Positions 12,096 to 24,550 of a DNA stretch of 64,000 nucleotides are shown one piece after another. The stretch covers positions 32,983,516 to 33,047,515 of the forward strand of contig NC_079210.1 of assembly GCF_026745355.1 (NCBI RefSeq), in the 5' to 3' direction. Positions within the stretch are counted from its first letter, which is position 1. Each line of letters starts with the position of its first letter. The translations under genes were made by a program, and so were the position numbers. The notes beneath the pieces were generated by a model. The model made no database searches. It saw only the letters and a list, made by a program, of their open reading frames with translations, and was not told the origin of the DNA. The DNA is from Beta vulgaris subsp. vulgaris. Its lineage: Eukaryota > Streptophyta > Magnoliopsida > Caryophyllales > Amaranthaceae.

Positions 12096-13814
12096 ATGAA
12101 TACTAGAGAGAAACTGGAAGAAGAGTACTCTACGCAGAGGCCACCAATGTTCAATGGTAAGTTCTACACCTACTGGAAGAACAGAATGGTGATCTTTATC
12201 AAAGACGACAATTACCAGGTATGGAGAGTCATAGAGGTAGGTGATTTTGAAGTCACTACCACTAATGATAAGAATGAGGTAATTCCTGAATCTATATCTG
12301 ATTTTGATAAAGCAGATTTCGAAAAGATGGAAATTAATGCTCTTGCTATAAAACTCCTTCATTGTGGTCTTGGACCTCATGAACACAATCGTGTCATGGG
12401 ATGCAAAACCGCAAAATAAATTTGGCATCTTCTTGAAGTCACTCATGAAGGTACGAGTGAAGTTAAGAGATCAAAAATAGATCTTTTGATGAACATATAT
12501 GAACTTTTTCAAATGAAATCAGAAGAGTCTATCCAAGACATGTTTACACGCTTTACTAATATTATAAATGAGCTAACATCTCTTGGAAAAGTGATTACAT
12601 CTGAGGAACAGGTACGAAAGGTCCTAAGGAGTCTTCCTAGGGATCGTTGGATGGCTAAGGTAACTCCCTTACAGGAAACTAAGGACTTTACGAAGTTCAA
12701 TCTGGAACAACTTGTTGGTTCCTTTATGAGTCATGAGTTGCAATTGGACAATGAGAATGGAGACATGTCCAAGCAAAAATCAATAGCCTTAAAAGCTGAT
12801 GAAAGTGAAGACTCAGAAACCGATGAAAAAGAATCCGCTCTCATGGTCCGAAAATTCAAAAGAATGTTTAGGAACATGAAGAATGGAGATTACAAAGGTA
12901 AGAATAAGAAATATTCTAAAAAACTTGTTTGTCATAAGTGTGGCAGCTCTGAGCACTTTATCAAGGAGTGTCCCCAATGGGAACAAGAAAAAGGCAAAGG
13001 AAGGGAACGGAGCAAAGATAGAAACAAGGAATACAAAAGTTCCTATACTCGATCTGACATGAAGAAAGCTATGGTTGCTGCATGGGGAGACTCTGACTCC
13101 GAAGAAGAAGATAATCCTCAACCAAATAAGGAGACTGCAAACTTCTGTCTTATGGCTCTTGACAATTCCGAATCTGATGAAGAGATTGAATCTCTTGAGG
13201 CAAGTCTAGACACTATCAAAACTCGTCTTAATTCTTTAAGTAAAGAAAAGTTATTTGAGTTTATTGTTGACGCTGTAAATGATTGCAAAGATGAGACTAT
13301 TAAACTAAAACAATGTCAACATGCTTTAACTGTTGCGAAGGAACATACTTCTTGGCTTAAAAGTGTTCGAATTGATATTGAGAAAAGATTTTTCGAGTTG
13401 TTTAACAAAAATCTTAAATTGAAAGAGGATTTCGAAAATCTTAAAAATGAGAACTACTTGTTAAGCCTTGAGTTATCACAATTCAAAGAGTTTGTTCCTG
13501 AAGTGAGTTCCTTTGACATTAAGTCAGTTCCCTTGCAAAGTTTCAAATCTGAAATAAACGAATTGAAAAATCATGTTTCATTTTTGGAAATAGAAAACAA
13601 TGAACTTGTAGGGGAACTGCACCTAATGAGGAATGAAAAGAAAAGGCTACCTATACCAAACTGGATTAAGAACCCTCAAACAAAACGAACCAAAGGTCTT
13701 GGTTTTAATCACAAAAAGAAATTTGAAAAACCTAAAAAGAGAGTTGATTTACCAAGTGATAAAGTTTGTATATTTTGTGGAAACACTGGTCACTATAGGA
13801 ACTTTTGTCCTTAA
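12096..13814 (+). pseudogene. Copia gag with two zinc knuckles, one premature stop
   Basis: Start is the ATG at 12096 (MNTREKLEEE), just downstream of the CACTA insertion. The N-terminal half is of the DUF4219/UBN2 type found in copia gag (FNGKFYTYWKNRMVIFI). An in-frame TAA at 12417-12419 breaks it; the same frame then continues to 13814. The first zinc knuckle CHKCGSSEHFIKECP is near 12930-12975. An acidic, coiled-coil-like segment follows (about 13080-13620), then a second knuckle CIFCGNTGHYRNFCP at the very end. Two knuckles separated by a long coiled-coil is typical of Sirevirus gag. The protein would package element RNA; the stop prevents a full product. Confidence 0.9.
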
Positions 13815-16800
13815 AGACTTGGTCGCATTAATGAGAACTTGGAAACAAGTAGAGAAATTTGGAAAAAGAAATCTATTGTTCCTGAAGGAAAGGAACCCAA
13901 GAAAGATTGGGTTCCTAACTCTAACAATTAGTTTCTTGCAGGTTGGAGTGAGGGGGAACAACACATGGTACCTAGAGAGTGGTTGTTCTAAGCATATGAC
14001 TGGAGATAAATCAAGATTTCTCTCACTCTCAGCCTATAATGGTGGAAGTGTGACTTTTGGTGACAACAAGAAAGGTAACATAGTTGCCATGGGCAAAGTT
14101 GGTAAGTCATCGTCACATTCCATAGATAATGTTTTTCTAGTTGATGGATTAAACCATAACTTGTTGAGTATTTCCCAATTCTGTGATAAAGGGAACTGTG
14201 TGAAGTTTAATAGTGAAAAATGTTCAATTGTCAACAATAGCACAAAGGATGTCATTTTGGAAGGAACAAGAAAAGGGAACACATATGTTGTGGATCTCAA
14301 CCTTGTTCCCAAAAACAAGTTTACATGCCTTAGTGTTATTGATGATGATTCATTTTTATGGCACAAGCGTCTAGGTCATGCTAGCTTTTCTTTGCTTGAC
14401 AAACTTCGTTCTAAAGAACTAGTTTTAGATTTACCTTCAATTAAGTTTTTATTATCGTGATGCATGCGCTAAAGGTAAGCATGTTAGGTCCTCTTTCAAG
14501 TCCAAAAATGTGGTAAGTACCACAAGACCATTAGAGTTAATTCATATGGATTTATGTGGACCTATGAGGATACAAAATAGGAGTAGAAAGAAATATGTGT
14601 TGGTTATTGTAGATGACTTCTCTAGATTTACATGGGTTATTTTCCTTTCTAGCAAGGACGAGACTTATGATGAGTTCCTTGTCTTTGCAAAGAAAGTTCA
14701 AAATTTGAGTGGTCAAAAATTGCTACACCTTAGATCCGACCATGGCAAAGAATTTGTAAACTTTAAATTTGATGACTTCAGTAGAGACAATGGCTTAGAT
14801 CACAATTTCTCCACCTCTAGAACACCTCAACAAAATGGTGTTGTTGAAAGGAAGAATAGAACATTAGAAGAAATGGCCAGGACTATGTTGATAGCTAGTG
14901 GTCTTCCTATGAACTTTTGGGCCGAAGCTGTGAATACTGCTTGTCATATTATAAATCGTGTCATGGTAAGACCTTTATTAAATAACACTCCTTATGAGCT
15001 GTATTTTGGTAAAAAGCCCAATATTACATATTTCAGAACATTTGGATGTAAATTTTTGTTCATAATAATGGGAAACAAAATCTTGGAAAATTTGATGCTA
15101 GAAGTGATGAAGCTGTATTTTTAGGATACTCTTCTAGTAGCAAAGCCTATAGAGTTTATAATAAAAGCCCAATATTACATATTTCAGAACATCTGGATGT
15201 AAATGTTTTGTTCATAATAATGGGAAACAAAATCTTGGAAAATTTGATGCTAGAAGTGATGAAGCTGTATTTTAGGATATCTTCTAGTAGCAAAGCTTAT
15301 AGAGTTTATAATAAAAGGTCAATGTGTGTAGAAGAAAGTGTGCGTGTTATTTTTGATGAAACAAATAAATTTGATGCAAGCACACAGGTTTATGATGACT
15401 TCGAATAGGATTGCAAAAGATCAAAGTCTTATTGATGAGACTTTGGAAGACGAAGTCATGGGAACAAAGCCAAGGGAACAACATCCTGTTCCTGTTCCCA
15501 ATGAGGAAGAAGAAGAACTAGGTGATGATACACAAGTGAATGAATCCACTATTGTTGAACCTGGTTCCCAAGAACAGGAAGTGAAGATGATCAAATAAAT
15601 CAAGTTTCCATCCAGGATTTCCAACCAAAGCCTTGGAAACATCAGCGTTCCCATCCTGTGGAACTCATAATCAGTGACATAAACAAGGGAACTCAAACGA
15701 GATCTCAATTGAAAAATTTTGTGCTTTTCATGCTTTTCTTTCATGTTGGAACCAGGAACCATGAAGAAGCTCTCACTGATGCTGATTGGATCGTAGCTAT
15801 GCAGATGAACTTCATCAATTTGAAAGAAACAAAGTTTGGCACCTTGAACCTAAACCTAAACAAACAAGGTTATTGGTTTAAATGGGTGTTTAGAAACAAA
15901 TTGGATGAGTTCGGAACCATAATAAGAAACAAGGCCAGGTTAGTTGTGAAAGGATACAATCAACAGGAAGGTATAGATTATGAAGAAACTTTTGCTCCTG
16001 TTGCAAGATTGGAAGCAATTAGAATTTTCATAGCATTTGCTGCTTTCATGGGTTTTAAATTGTATCAAATGGATGTAAAATGTGCTTTTCGAATGGTTAT
16101 CTTAATGAGGAGGTATTCTGTAGAACAACCTCCAGGTTTTGAAAGTAAAGACTTTCCTAATCATGTCTTTAAGCTTAAAAGCTCTTTATGGGTTAAAGCA
16201 AGCTCCAAGAGCATGGTATGAAAGACTTTCTAAGTTCCTTCTTGAAAATGAGTTTAAAAGAGGAAAATTGGATCGAACCTTGTTTTTAAAATCAAAAGGA
16301 AAAACATTTATTAGTTGTTCAAATATATGTTGATGATATTATATTTGGTGCCACTAATGAATCTTTGTGCAAGGACTTTGCTAATCTCATGAGTAAAGAA
16401 TTCGAAATGAGTATGATGGGCGAGTTAACTTCTTCTTGGGGTTGCAAATCAAGCAAACAGAAGAAGGAATCTACATCCATCAACAAAAGTACATAAAGGA
16501 ATTTGAAAAAGTATGGTTTGGAGGCATCCAAAGTAAATCATACACCTATGGGAATTTCAACCAGATTGGATGAAGATTCTATAGGAACAAGTGTGGACCA
16601 AACCAAGTATCGAGGTATGATTGGCTCATTACTATATCTAACTGCAAGTCGTCCTGATATTGCTTTCAGTGTAGGTTATGTGCAAGGTTTCAAGCCAATC
16701 CAAAGGAATCTCATCTCACAGCTGTGAAGAGAATCCTAAGATACCTCAAGGGAACAGATGATTTAAGCCTATTCTATTCGAGAAGTGATACCTTTGAATT

Positions 16801-17264
16801 AAAAGGATTTGCGGATGCTGACTATGCAGGAGATCTGGTCAATAGGAAGAGTACATCAGGTATGGTTCAGTTCCTTAGTCATAGTTTAGTTTCTTGGAGC
16901 ACCAAGAAGCAAAACACAGTTGCTTTATCTACAGTTGAGGCTGAATATGTTGCGCAGCAGCATGTTGTTCCCAAATGCTATGGATAAAACAACAACTACG
17001 TGACTATGGAATTTACTTTGAATGTGTTCCCATCTATTGTGATAATACTAGTGCTATTAGTATTTCTAAAGATCCGTGCATCATTCAAGAGTCAAACACA
17101 TCCATATTAGGCATCACTTTCTGAAAGATAATGTTGAAAAGGGTCTTATTAAAATGGAATTCTGTGAGACTGAACGTCAAATTGCAGACATTTTGACAAA
17201 GCCCTTAAATAGAGATAGGTTTGAGAAATTGAGACTTGAACTTGGCTTAATCAAGTTGAAATGA
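13815..17264 (+). pseudogene. Copia pol: protease, integrase, reverse transcriptase, RNase H, broken
   Basis: Protease motif is WYLESGCSKHMTG at about 13967-14005; family members have DSG, so the catalytic Asp is Glu. The pre-integrase zinc region (LWHKRLGHASF) is near 14358-14390, but the first Cys of its CxxC pair reads Arg (YRDAC near 14451). Integrase core: HMDLCGP near 14545, LRSDHGKEF near 14730-14755, and QQNGVVERKNR near 14830-14860 carry the DDE triad. A 151-bp tandem duplication at 15016-15317 disrupts the frame. RT: ARLVVKGYNQ near 15940, YQMDVKCAF near 16064-16090, YGLKQAPRAW near 16185-16215, YVDD at 16326-16337. RNase H: ADADYAGD near 16810-16835, and LTKPLNRDRFEKL near the end. 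At least five frameshifts are present. Confidence 0.9.
15016..15317 (+). repeat. 151-bp tandem duplication inside copia pol
   Basis: 15016-15166 and 15167-15317 are near-identical direct copies beginning GCCCAATATTACATATTTC. The units differ by a handful of bases and indels. Both units are preceded by the same short A-rich word (AAAAG), and that word is present again at the far edge, consistent with slippage or template switching at microhomology. Confidence 0.9.
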
Positions 17265-17805
17265 TTGCTACAATATTCCCCTTTGTGTTGATTCTTTGGC
17301 ATTATGTTTGGATGTGCATATTCGATGTTTTTATTTGCTTAAATACATCACAATCCTTATATGATTATTTCATTGTATAAGTAAAAATGTCGAAAATGCT
17401 CACCAATGTCCAATAATATTCCCCTTATTGTTCATAAGACAATTCTATGCCTTAAGTGATGACAAAGGATTAAAAGAATTAATGGTGTTCCAAAGTAGCA
17501 AAATTTCCTTGTTTCCATTCATTGTTCCCAAACATTGTTCCCAGCGTATTAAGTTTAGATTTTTTTTCTTTCAAAATTCAAAAATCCAAAAATATTCTGT
17601 TCAGATTTTTTCTCCTAAAAATCTGATTTTCCCCTCATATCTCTCAAGTTAGTTGAAGATATTTTTTAATTATGAAGATTTTTTTTTCCAAAAACGTGTA
17701 CTATACACGGTTTCTTAATTTATTTTCTTTTATTTCCTAGCTTTCCTAAAACCAAAAAATAACTCTTTTGTTTTATTTTTCATAAAACCCGAAAACCCTA
17801 CAAAC
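17265..17805 (+). other. Spacer between pol and the third ORF of the copia element
   Basis: AT-rich with T-runs and no gene. A 74-codon frame at 17428-17652 has no recognised domain. Confidence 0.5.
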
Positions 17806-19687
17806 ATGAATCCCAAAAATACTTCTCACTCTCTCTCCTCCCACAAATCCGAAAAACCCTCTCCTTCCTCCATTAACATTGAATCACCTACTCCCATGGA
17901 TATCTCCCAAATTCATCAACAAGAATCCTAAGAAAAAGGAAAAAAATTAGGAGATCGTGGAAATGGAAGTGGAAGATCAACATGCAACAAGTGAGGAGGA
18001 ATCGGATGTTCCCGAGAGAGGAACAACAAGAATTGCTCGAAAAAATACCACGACATCTAGGTATGTTCATGGTCTTTTCATTGATGTTTCTTGGTGTAAA
18101 AGGTAAATTTTCGTCAATTGCTCAATATGATCAAGTTTCAAGGTTGGGAGCATTTTTTGTGAATTGTTATAGAAATAGTTTAATTCCTAAACTAATGGAT
18201 GAATTTTGTGAAAACTTTTCCATTGATGAAGAAGGGACTTGTTCTACTGGTAAAGGGAACCCAAATTGATTTTAATGCTAAAACATTGGGCAAATTACTT
18301 GGTGTTCCTGTGAGGGGAACTGATGTTTATTTTAAGAAGCAACGAGGATTCTATCCCTTTTCGGATATTTCTTTTGATCAATTGATTGTTAAATATGGTG
18401 GTCAAAAGGGAAAAACATTTCTTGATCAAATCTTCTTTCTCCCTACCACAAAATTTTATTCACATCTAAAGAAAGCCTTATTCCTCGTCTTTCTAAACGT
18501 GCTCAAGTTAGCATGTTGGACTTGATTTATATCATTGTTTAGCCTCTCATAAACACATAAACTTTCCCTCTTTAATGATTCAACACATGAGTCATTGTAT
18601 TGAAAATGGTTTTGTTGTTGGATACGGGGCTCTAATAACCGAAATCTTGCTTAAGTTCAATGTGAAAATTTCGGGGACTCAAATCATTGGTTATATAGGG
18701 AAATATGTTGAATGTGCGTGCCTTGAATAATTTGAATGTTTGTGTTGTGAATGGGAAGTAATCAAGGGAAGGGCTAACCTTGATGATGATGAGGATGATG
18801 AAGTATATGATGATGTGGAAGAAGAAGAAGAAAAAGAAATTGAAGAGAAGAAAACAGAAAAATTGGAAAAAGAAAAACGAAAAAAAAAGAAGAAGCTAAG
18901 AAGAAAGGGAAGAAGGTGGTTGAAGAGGTGGTGAAACCGGTTACAAAAAGCACTAGAACTAGTCAAAGAGTTCAAAACATGAAAGTGCTAAATTTTCCTT
19001 TGCTTGACACAGATGAAAGTTTTGAGGAAGATGAAGTTAGGGTGATTATAAGGAAGATTATGAGTCTAACCTTCCTCCTTCTAGGGAAAGAACTCCTGTT
19101 CCTATGGAAACCAATCCCCTTTTCCTCCATCTCTACCAAAATCTGTTTCACCTTCTACCATTGCTCACAAAATGATCCTATCCCTCCCTCTCCTCAAAGC
19201 CTTCATGTTTGTTCCAAAGATAAGGAAACAATGTTGTTCCCATTCCAGAGGAACAACCTGTTGTTCCCAAACCTAAGGAACAAACAGCCGCACCAAATCC
19301 TTCTCAAAATGCTCCCTCTTCTTCTCAAAATCCTACCATTGGTTCTACATATACTCTAGCTCATGCTAGAAGATTGGACTATTTGTTCTCTTTGGTTATG
19401 GGTCATTCGGAAGCTATGATGGAGTTTGCTACGGAAGCCAAGGATTTGAATGGGTTAGTGAAAGGGGTAATGCACAAAGTTGAAAAAGCTTTGGAAGGAC
19501 AACAAGTGATCATGGAACGACTTAGTGAACTTTCCTCCTCCATCCAAAAGATGAACTCTCGGCTATTGAAGTTGGAGATGGTGTGCTCAAGAGTGATCAT
19601 ACCTTGGCCGAAAATCATAAGGAGGTGATGGCTAAGCTTAATGATGTGGTGGAAGAAATCGAGCAACCTCCCTCTCCTAAACCATAA
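17806..19687 (+). pseudogene. Third ORF of the Sirevirus-like element (envelope-like / plant transposon protein), broken
   Basis: The frame starts MNPKNTSHSLSSHKSEK at 17806 with a Ser/Pro-rich head and is broken by stops from about 17928 on. A middle block (about 18140-18470) contains the pattern DFNAKTLGKLLGVP, which resembles the 'putative plant transposon protein' domain (PF20167-like) found in 3' ORFs of some LTR elements. An Asp/Glu/Lys-rich low-complexity segment (18780-18930) follows, then Pro-rich sequence, and a coiled-coil-like end (about 19365-19640). It ends PPSPKP at 19687. Its function is unknown; in Sireviruses this position is called envelope-like. No signal peptide or transmembrane helix was recognised. 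Confidence 0.7.
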
Positions 19688-20174
19688 ACCTCTCCTAGTT
19701 TAGTTTTTTTGGGAACATGAACTTTTTAATATTTGTCTTTTCTATCTTTCTCTCTTTAATCATGCTACAATGGAACTTGTTAATTTGATAATTCTAGTTT
19801 AATCTTTTTTGCATGTGTGCGTCTATTGAATGGCTAATATTCTTGGATTGCGGTTTTGAGAGTTGAATGCTTTATTTGCTTATACTAACCAAATTGTTTC
19901 TCACAAGTTTGGTGGTGTGATGTGTTTAGTAGATAAAATTCATCTTTTTGAAATCGTGGACTAATGTTTTTGAAGATGCCAAAGGGGAAAGAGAAAGGCA
20001 ATCAGAGTAAATTTTTTTTGTCATGGATTATGTATAAATAATGAGTCTAAACGAGTCTATAATAATTAATTTAACTTGGTTACATACTTTGTTAAAATAG
20101 TTTTATATGACTTATGTGTATTACATTTTTATATATTGTATGCCTTTTGTTGTCATCTTCAAAAAGGGGGAAAT
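19688..20174 (+). other. Copia 3' untranslated region ending in a polypurine tract
   Basis: AT-rich and gene-free. It ends in the purine tract AAAAAGGGGGAAA (20161-20173), one base before the right LTR, which primes plus-strand DNA synthesis in this family. Confidence 0.85.
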
Positions 20175-21697
20175 TGTTGACCCTTGAGTTTTGAAGATGA
20201 CCTACCACAAAAGACATAGTATATTTTATTTATGTTGTTGCAAGGTAATTCATGCTCGAGCTAAGAGAATACTTGATTGAAGATTAAAACGGAGAATTAA
20301 TCAAGATCGAAGTAAAGATGTTCGAGTGGTGAAGAATCAAGCATGGAATGAAGATTAGAATACATTAGGGTGTATTTATTATCTTCATGTTAAGGTTGAG
20401 TAAAAGCTTAATTAAGTTCGTGGTGAATTCTCAAAGGAACTTGGTTCTGTTCCCATGAAGGAACAGACCTGGCACTATAGGAACAAAGTTAGGGAACAAG
20501 ACTTAAAACTGATTTGGGAACACCTAAGAGTGTCTAAAGTTGTGCGCCTAACTCAATTATGCGCCCAATATATTTGTTAGAGTTTTTAGGGTTGTTTTAA
20601 CTAAGATCCACTATTTTAGGAATTTAGTTTTAGTTTGTTAGGAAAAGATTTTAAAAAGATTTTCTGTTTATTTAACCGATTTTCAAATCTTATCTTTTTA
20701 TCTTTTATATTTTATTTAAAAGATTTTTTTTTTCAAAAATAATAACTTTCCGGTTTTTAAATGATTTCGGTTTTTAAAATATAAATTTTTTTTCGATTTT
20801 TCAAAGATATTTTAAAAAGATATTTTCCTAAAAACTAGCTAAAGTAAATAAATTATTTATTTCCTAAAAACTGGATTACACGCCTAAAGATACTGCTACA
20901 CGTTTTTGTAGTTAGTGGATTTAGTGGCTTAGTTAATTATCCTCCAAGTATTTAATTAAATTAAATGAGTTTAATTATTCTTCAAGTTTTGTAAAACCAC
21001 GTAATATGTTACTGCTTCGCTTATGGAGTGAAAAAGTGGATTAGTGGATTTGACATAGAATATTTAATTTATTTAATTAATTAATTAAAATCATGGAGAT
21101 CATGTGATAATGGTTTAATTAGTGGAGAACATGTCTTGTCTTAATTGTCTATAAATAGGCGCCTAATTCATTAGAACAAAGTGTGTCTGACTTAGCTAAT
21201 TTGTCTTAGTTATCTAAAAGAGTCAGTGCCTTTTCCTTAAGAGAATTCATACTTACATTAATCGAGTTTATTACTCTTCCATTGTTTACAAAGTGTATTT
21301 TTGAGAAAAGGGTTTGAGTGAACTCTTGTAAGTGTGAAAGCTTTGAGTGAAGCAAGAGAAAGAGAAAGAGAAGGAAATTCGAGTGAAGTTTGAGAGGAAC
21401 GTCAGTTGTGGGAACTGTCGTTGGGAACTTGAGTTGAGTGACTTAAGTTGAGAATCGAGAGAAAAGTAATAGGTTGTAATCAGAGTTTTTTTTGGCCTAT
21501 TATAGTGGAAAGTTGTTTAAAATCCCTTGTGGTCGAGGTTGTTTCTTCCTACTAGGCCTAGGAAGTTTTTCCTCGCTAAATCTCTCGTGTTCCCATTGTT
21601 TGTTCCCAACTTTAATTTTAATTCCACAAAAAGTATAGCTTATTCTCTCACTATAACTCACCCGCCCCCCCTCTTATAGTGCTCATATTATACAACA
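20175..21697 (+). repeat. Copia 3' LTR
   Basis: Starts TGTTGACCC after the polypurine tract and ends TACAACA, followed by GGAGA. It aligns with the left LTR throughout; TATAAATA is at 21150-21157. Its C-run near the end (21661-21670) is longer than in the left LTR. Confidence 0.93.
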
Positions 21698-21702
21698 GGA
21701 GA

Positions 21703-22480
21703 AATGATGGAGAGCGATTTTCGCTCAAGAACTAACTGGAATGAAGAGAGAGAAGAGAAAAACGAGGGTTACTGCTATGTTTTGTTTTTTTAATTTTTTT
21801 TGCCTTTTTTTATTTGGGTTGTTTGCGGATAGTGGGTTATTTGTACTGTTGTTTGTAGTGGGTATTAGGTTTGGGCCTGCTTAATTATAATATTAAAATT
21901 AGACGGTCTCCTACAAGACGAGCTGCTCCTTACTAAAGGGTTTTCTAATAGGAGCCCAATAAAAAAATTATAATAAAAAATAAGTGTGTTTTTGCAGATA
22001 AAGTCATCCGATACACGGACATAGCTTGAGGTACTTACGCAATTGCCTCGGTGTCATTACGATAGTTAAGTGCAGCTTTGTTATATATGGATTGAAGTCG
22101 TTTTAGCAGAAGATGGCAGCCCCATAAAAGTTAATTTATAATACGTTTTACAACCACCACCAATTTTATGGCTCTATGTACAAGTTGCCACCATAAGCAC
22201 GGAAATCGTCTGTGAAGATAAGTTATGCGTTAAGTAGAAAAGGACATAATAAATCGTCCGTGATTATGATTTATATGTTAAGCCTTTAACGTGGCGTTGT
22301 GTTTTCCTGTGTTTCTTCTTGAACTTCCAAAGCATATATAGACATATAGTCATATAGAACAGTATATCCTGAGATGTTAATATCTTTGACGGAAGAATAT
22401 ATTGACAAAACATCTTCGGTGGATTGGTTTACAATAATATATTGTGCATTCAAATTGATTTTATAAAACATAAAAACTAA
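21703..22480. other. Right flank of the copia insertion, unassigned
   Basis: This continues the interrupted target sequence (purine-rich at first). Around 21900 there is a short sequence AGACGGTCTCCTACAAGACG of the kind dispersed in many plant genomes. A 61-codon minus-strand frame (22286-22471) shows no known domain. No gene is supported. Confidence 0.35.
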
Positions 22481-22640
22481 CTATATTAAAAGAAACTGAC
22501 TATATCATATTACAACTAAATATATCATAAAAGTAACTATATCATACAAAAACTAACTATATTAAATGTGATTATATTATACAAAAACGACTATATAAAA
22601 CGAAAATTGACTTTATTAAAATGAAACTTGAATATATCCT
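22481..22640. repeat. Irregular short repeats of an ACTAACTATAT-like word
   Basis: At least six degenerate copies of (A)ACTAACTATATTA / GACTATAT spaced about 20-30 bases apart. They look like a low-copy minisatellite or the subterminal repeats of a DNA transposon; no terminal inverted repeats were found. Confidence 0.5.
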
Positions 22641-22940
22641 ATACTTTCGGTGTACGATAAATTATCATGAACTCTGTCCATTTAAGTTTTTGCATATTAT
22701 TGACTGCCATATATTTAGGGGTACACTTTGATCTTCCCAGATATTTTTCAAATGGATGTTTGCTTGTGGCTGATTTGAGGCATACATGCAGTCGCAAACT
22801 TTTGCAGCAGATCAACTGCCATAATTGACTGAATTTTAGAGATAATGTAATCACAAATCAACAATAATTTAAATCACTATAGTTGAAATGTAAAAGAAAT
22901 TATATAGAATTAAAGTTTTTGTATTTTAACTCGATTGTGT
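22641..22940. other. AT-rich gene-free stretch
   Basis: Only a 71-codon minus-strand frame (22639-22854) without recognised domain. Confidence 0.35.
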
Positions 22941-23480
22941 TCGTTCTAAACACTAACCTTCTCTCTAAAAAAACCCTCTCTACAAACCCTAAACCTAACT
23001 CGATTGGGTTTGTTACCCCTCCCCCCTCGTCGTTTGCTTTTCGTCCCCTTCTCATGTTCTTCACCCCGTTCGTTGTCTTCCTCCTCCCCTACCGTCGGTT
23101 TGTTTAGCGTCCTAGTTCCCCACCCCTGTTAGGCTAGCGCGACACCCACTCCCCAGCTTACTTGGCCAAGTGTTTCCCCTCCCCTGTTCAGGTTTAGTGG
23201 TTCTAGATCTAGGATTCCCCTCCCCGTTCCCGGATTCTAGGTTTTCAAGGTGTTTTAGGTCTAGGTTCCCCTTCCCCGCCCCCCTAGTCTAGGTTCAAGG
23301 TGGTTAACTCTTAATTTCCCTTTTCCCGCCCCCTGTTTAGGTTCAAGTTTAGTTTAAGTGCCCCTTCCCTGTTCCCCCTAGTGTTAGCCGAAGTTCGTTT
23401 GGTTAGTTTGCCCAGTAAGTGTTTGTTGGGTTCGTGAAAGCTACGGTGTCGAATTTCAGATTTTAACGGAATTGTTGCAG
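22941..23480 (+). other. C-rich stretch, possible untranslated leader of an unidentified element
   Basis: Base composition changes sharply here to C/T-rich with repeated CCCTCCCC-type words and TAGGTTC/TTCAAGG phrases that recur with variations between 23190 and 23350. It resembles leaders of some plant retroelements, but no coding domain follows, so the call is open. Confidence 0.3.
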
Positions 23481-24550
23481 CTGTGGTGTTATGACTCAGG
23501 TGGTAGTTTGTTTAATTTGTTTCCTTTTCGTTATCTGGTTTCGACTTAGTTTTTCTTTCTCCAGAACCAATTATGCTTCGGTAGAGGTTCGAGTGTTGGG
23601 TCCGACGAGAGGCGGGTGTCATTTTCTCTCTGTTGTGGTTCGATCTTCTGGTTTAGAGGTTTTGTTTTCTCCAGAACCAATTATACTAGTCTCGTATGCA
23701 TGTGATGTATGTATCAACATATTAGTATTAAAACAGATATTCGAAATTGTAAAAAAAACATTAATATTAATGCGAAAAATAAACATGTAGTTTGTACTTA
23801 TAATATATTTTGACAAAACATAGAATTAAAAATGAAGGCAAGAGAAGTGGGTCCATACTTACCTTTTCTAATTAGGTATTACTATTTCGCTCAAATAATA
23901 TCTTGACTAGAACGATTATAAAATCGAAAAATACAAAGATTAGTTACACTCTTTTTTCTCGTTAATTTTATGAGTTGTTAGTTTATGTTCTTTGTTATTG
24001 TTATATAATATTTAGGTAAAAAAAAAAACTTTGTATTTTGGTTATACAATTGTTAAAAAATTCATTTATTATGTTCGTTTTCTCATCGTAAGTAATCTTT
24101 TAATGGCAATTTTAAACTTTCTTATGTTAGTTTTCTCTTTTTACAACTTTCCTTATTATGCACTAGCTTTTTCTTCACCTTCATTTGCCGAGTAACATTG
24201 TTGAAGACTTGAAGTAACTATAAGTGATAAAATTGCATATCCAAGTAATGAAAAAACTGAATTTTTTTTGGAGTTCGTGTTTGTGATTAATTTTGTATAT
24301 GAGTTGTCTTTGTAATGAGAATGCCATATTTTTTTTAAAATTGTATGTGGTATTAATTTTTGGTAAGTTCTTGATTATAAATTTTTTAGTTGATTGGATC
24401 TAAATTTAAAAAAGATTGCAAGTTGACAATTTTATGAGTTGATTGGGTTTAATAGAGATTTGGTTGATTTATATTGGTAAGTTTATGTGTATAATGATTT
24501 TATGTTGTGGAGGGGTAAATATGTAAATTCAAAGGGGACACCATTGCCCC
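23481..24550. other. AT-rich gene-free stretch with a small direct repeat
   Basis: The phrase TTCTCCAGAACCAATTAT occurs at about 23559 and again at about 23667, about 108 bases apart. A 99-codon frame at 23491-23790 spans both copies and has no recognised domain. The rest is AT-rich with no gene. Confidence 0.4.

Larger units (their letters stand above)
8935..21697 (+). mobile_element. Sirevirus-like Ty1-copia LTR retrotransposon, complete but mutated
   Basis: Two direct LTRs (8935-10446, 20175-21697) begin TGTTGACC and end TACAACA. The 5-bp target duplication GGAGA flanks the element at 8930-8934 and 21698-21702. A tRNA-Met primer site, gag with two zinc knuckles and coiled-coil, protease-integrase-RT-RNase H in copia order, and a third ORF after pol are present. 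Removing the internal CACTA insertion leaves about 11.2 kb, within the usual Sirevirus size. Long gag, 1.5 kb LTRs and the extra 3' ORF are the Sirevirus (SIRE/Maximus) hallmarks. Pol carries frameshifts, a premature stop in gag and a local duplication, so it is not autonomous now. Confidence 0.93.

Noticed and set aside
4970..21910. Possible large DNA transposon with ends near 4985 and 21885 containing the copia element
   Set aside because: The two edges share only a short imperfect inverted similarity (around AAATTAGGCAGCCCAAGCC); no target duplication or transposase was found.
23491..23790. 99-codon frame
   Set aside because: Hydrophobic start but no recognised family, spans a local direct repeat and lacks gene context.
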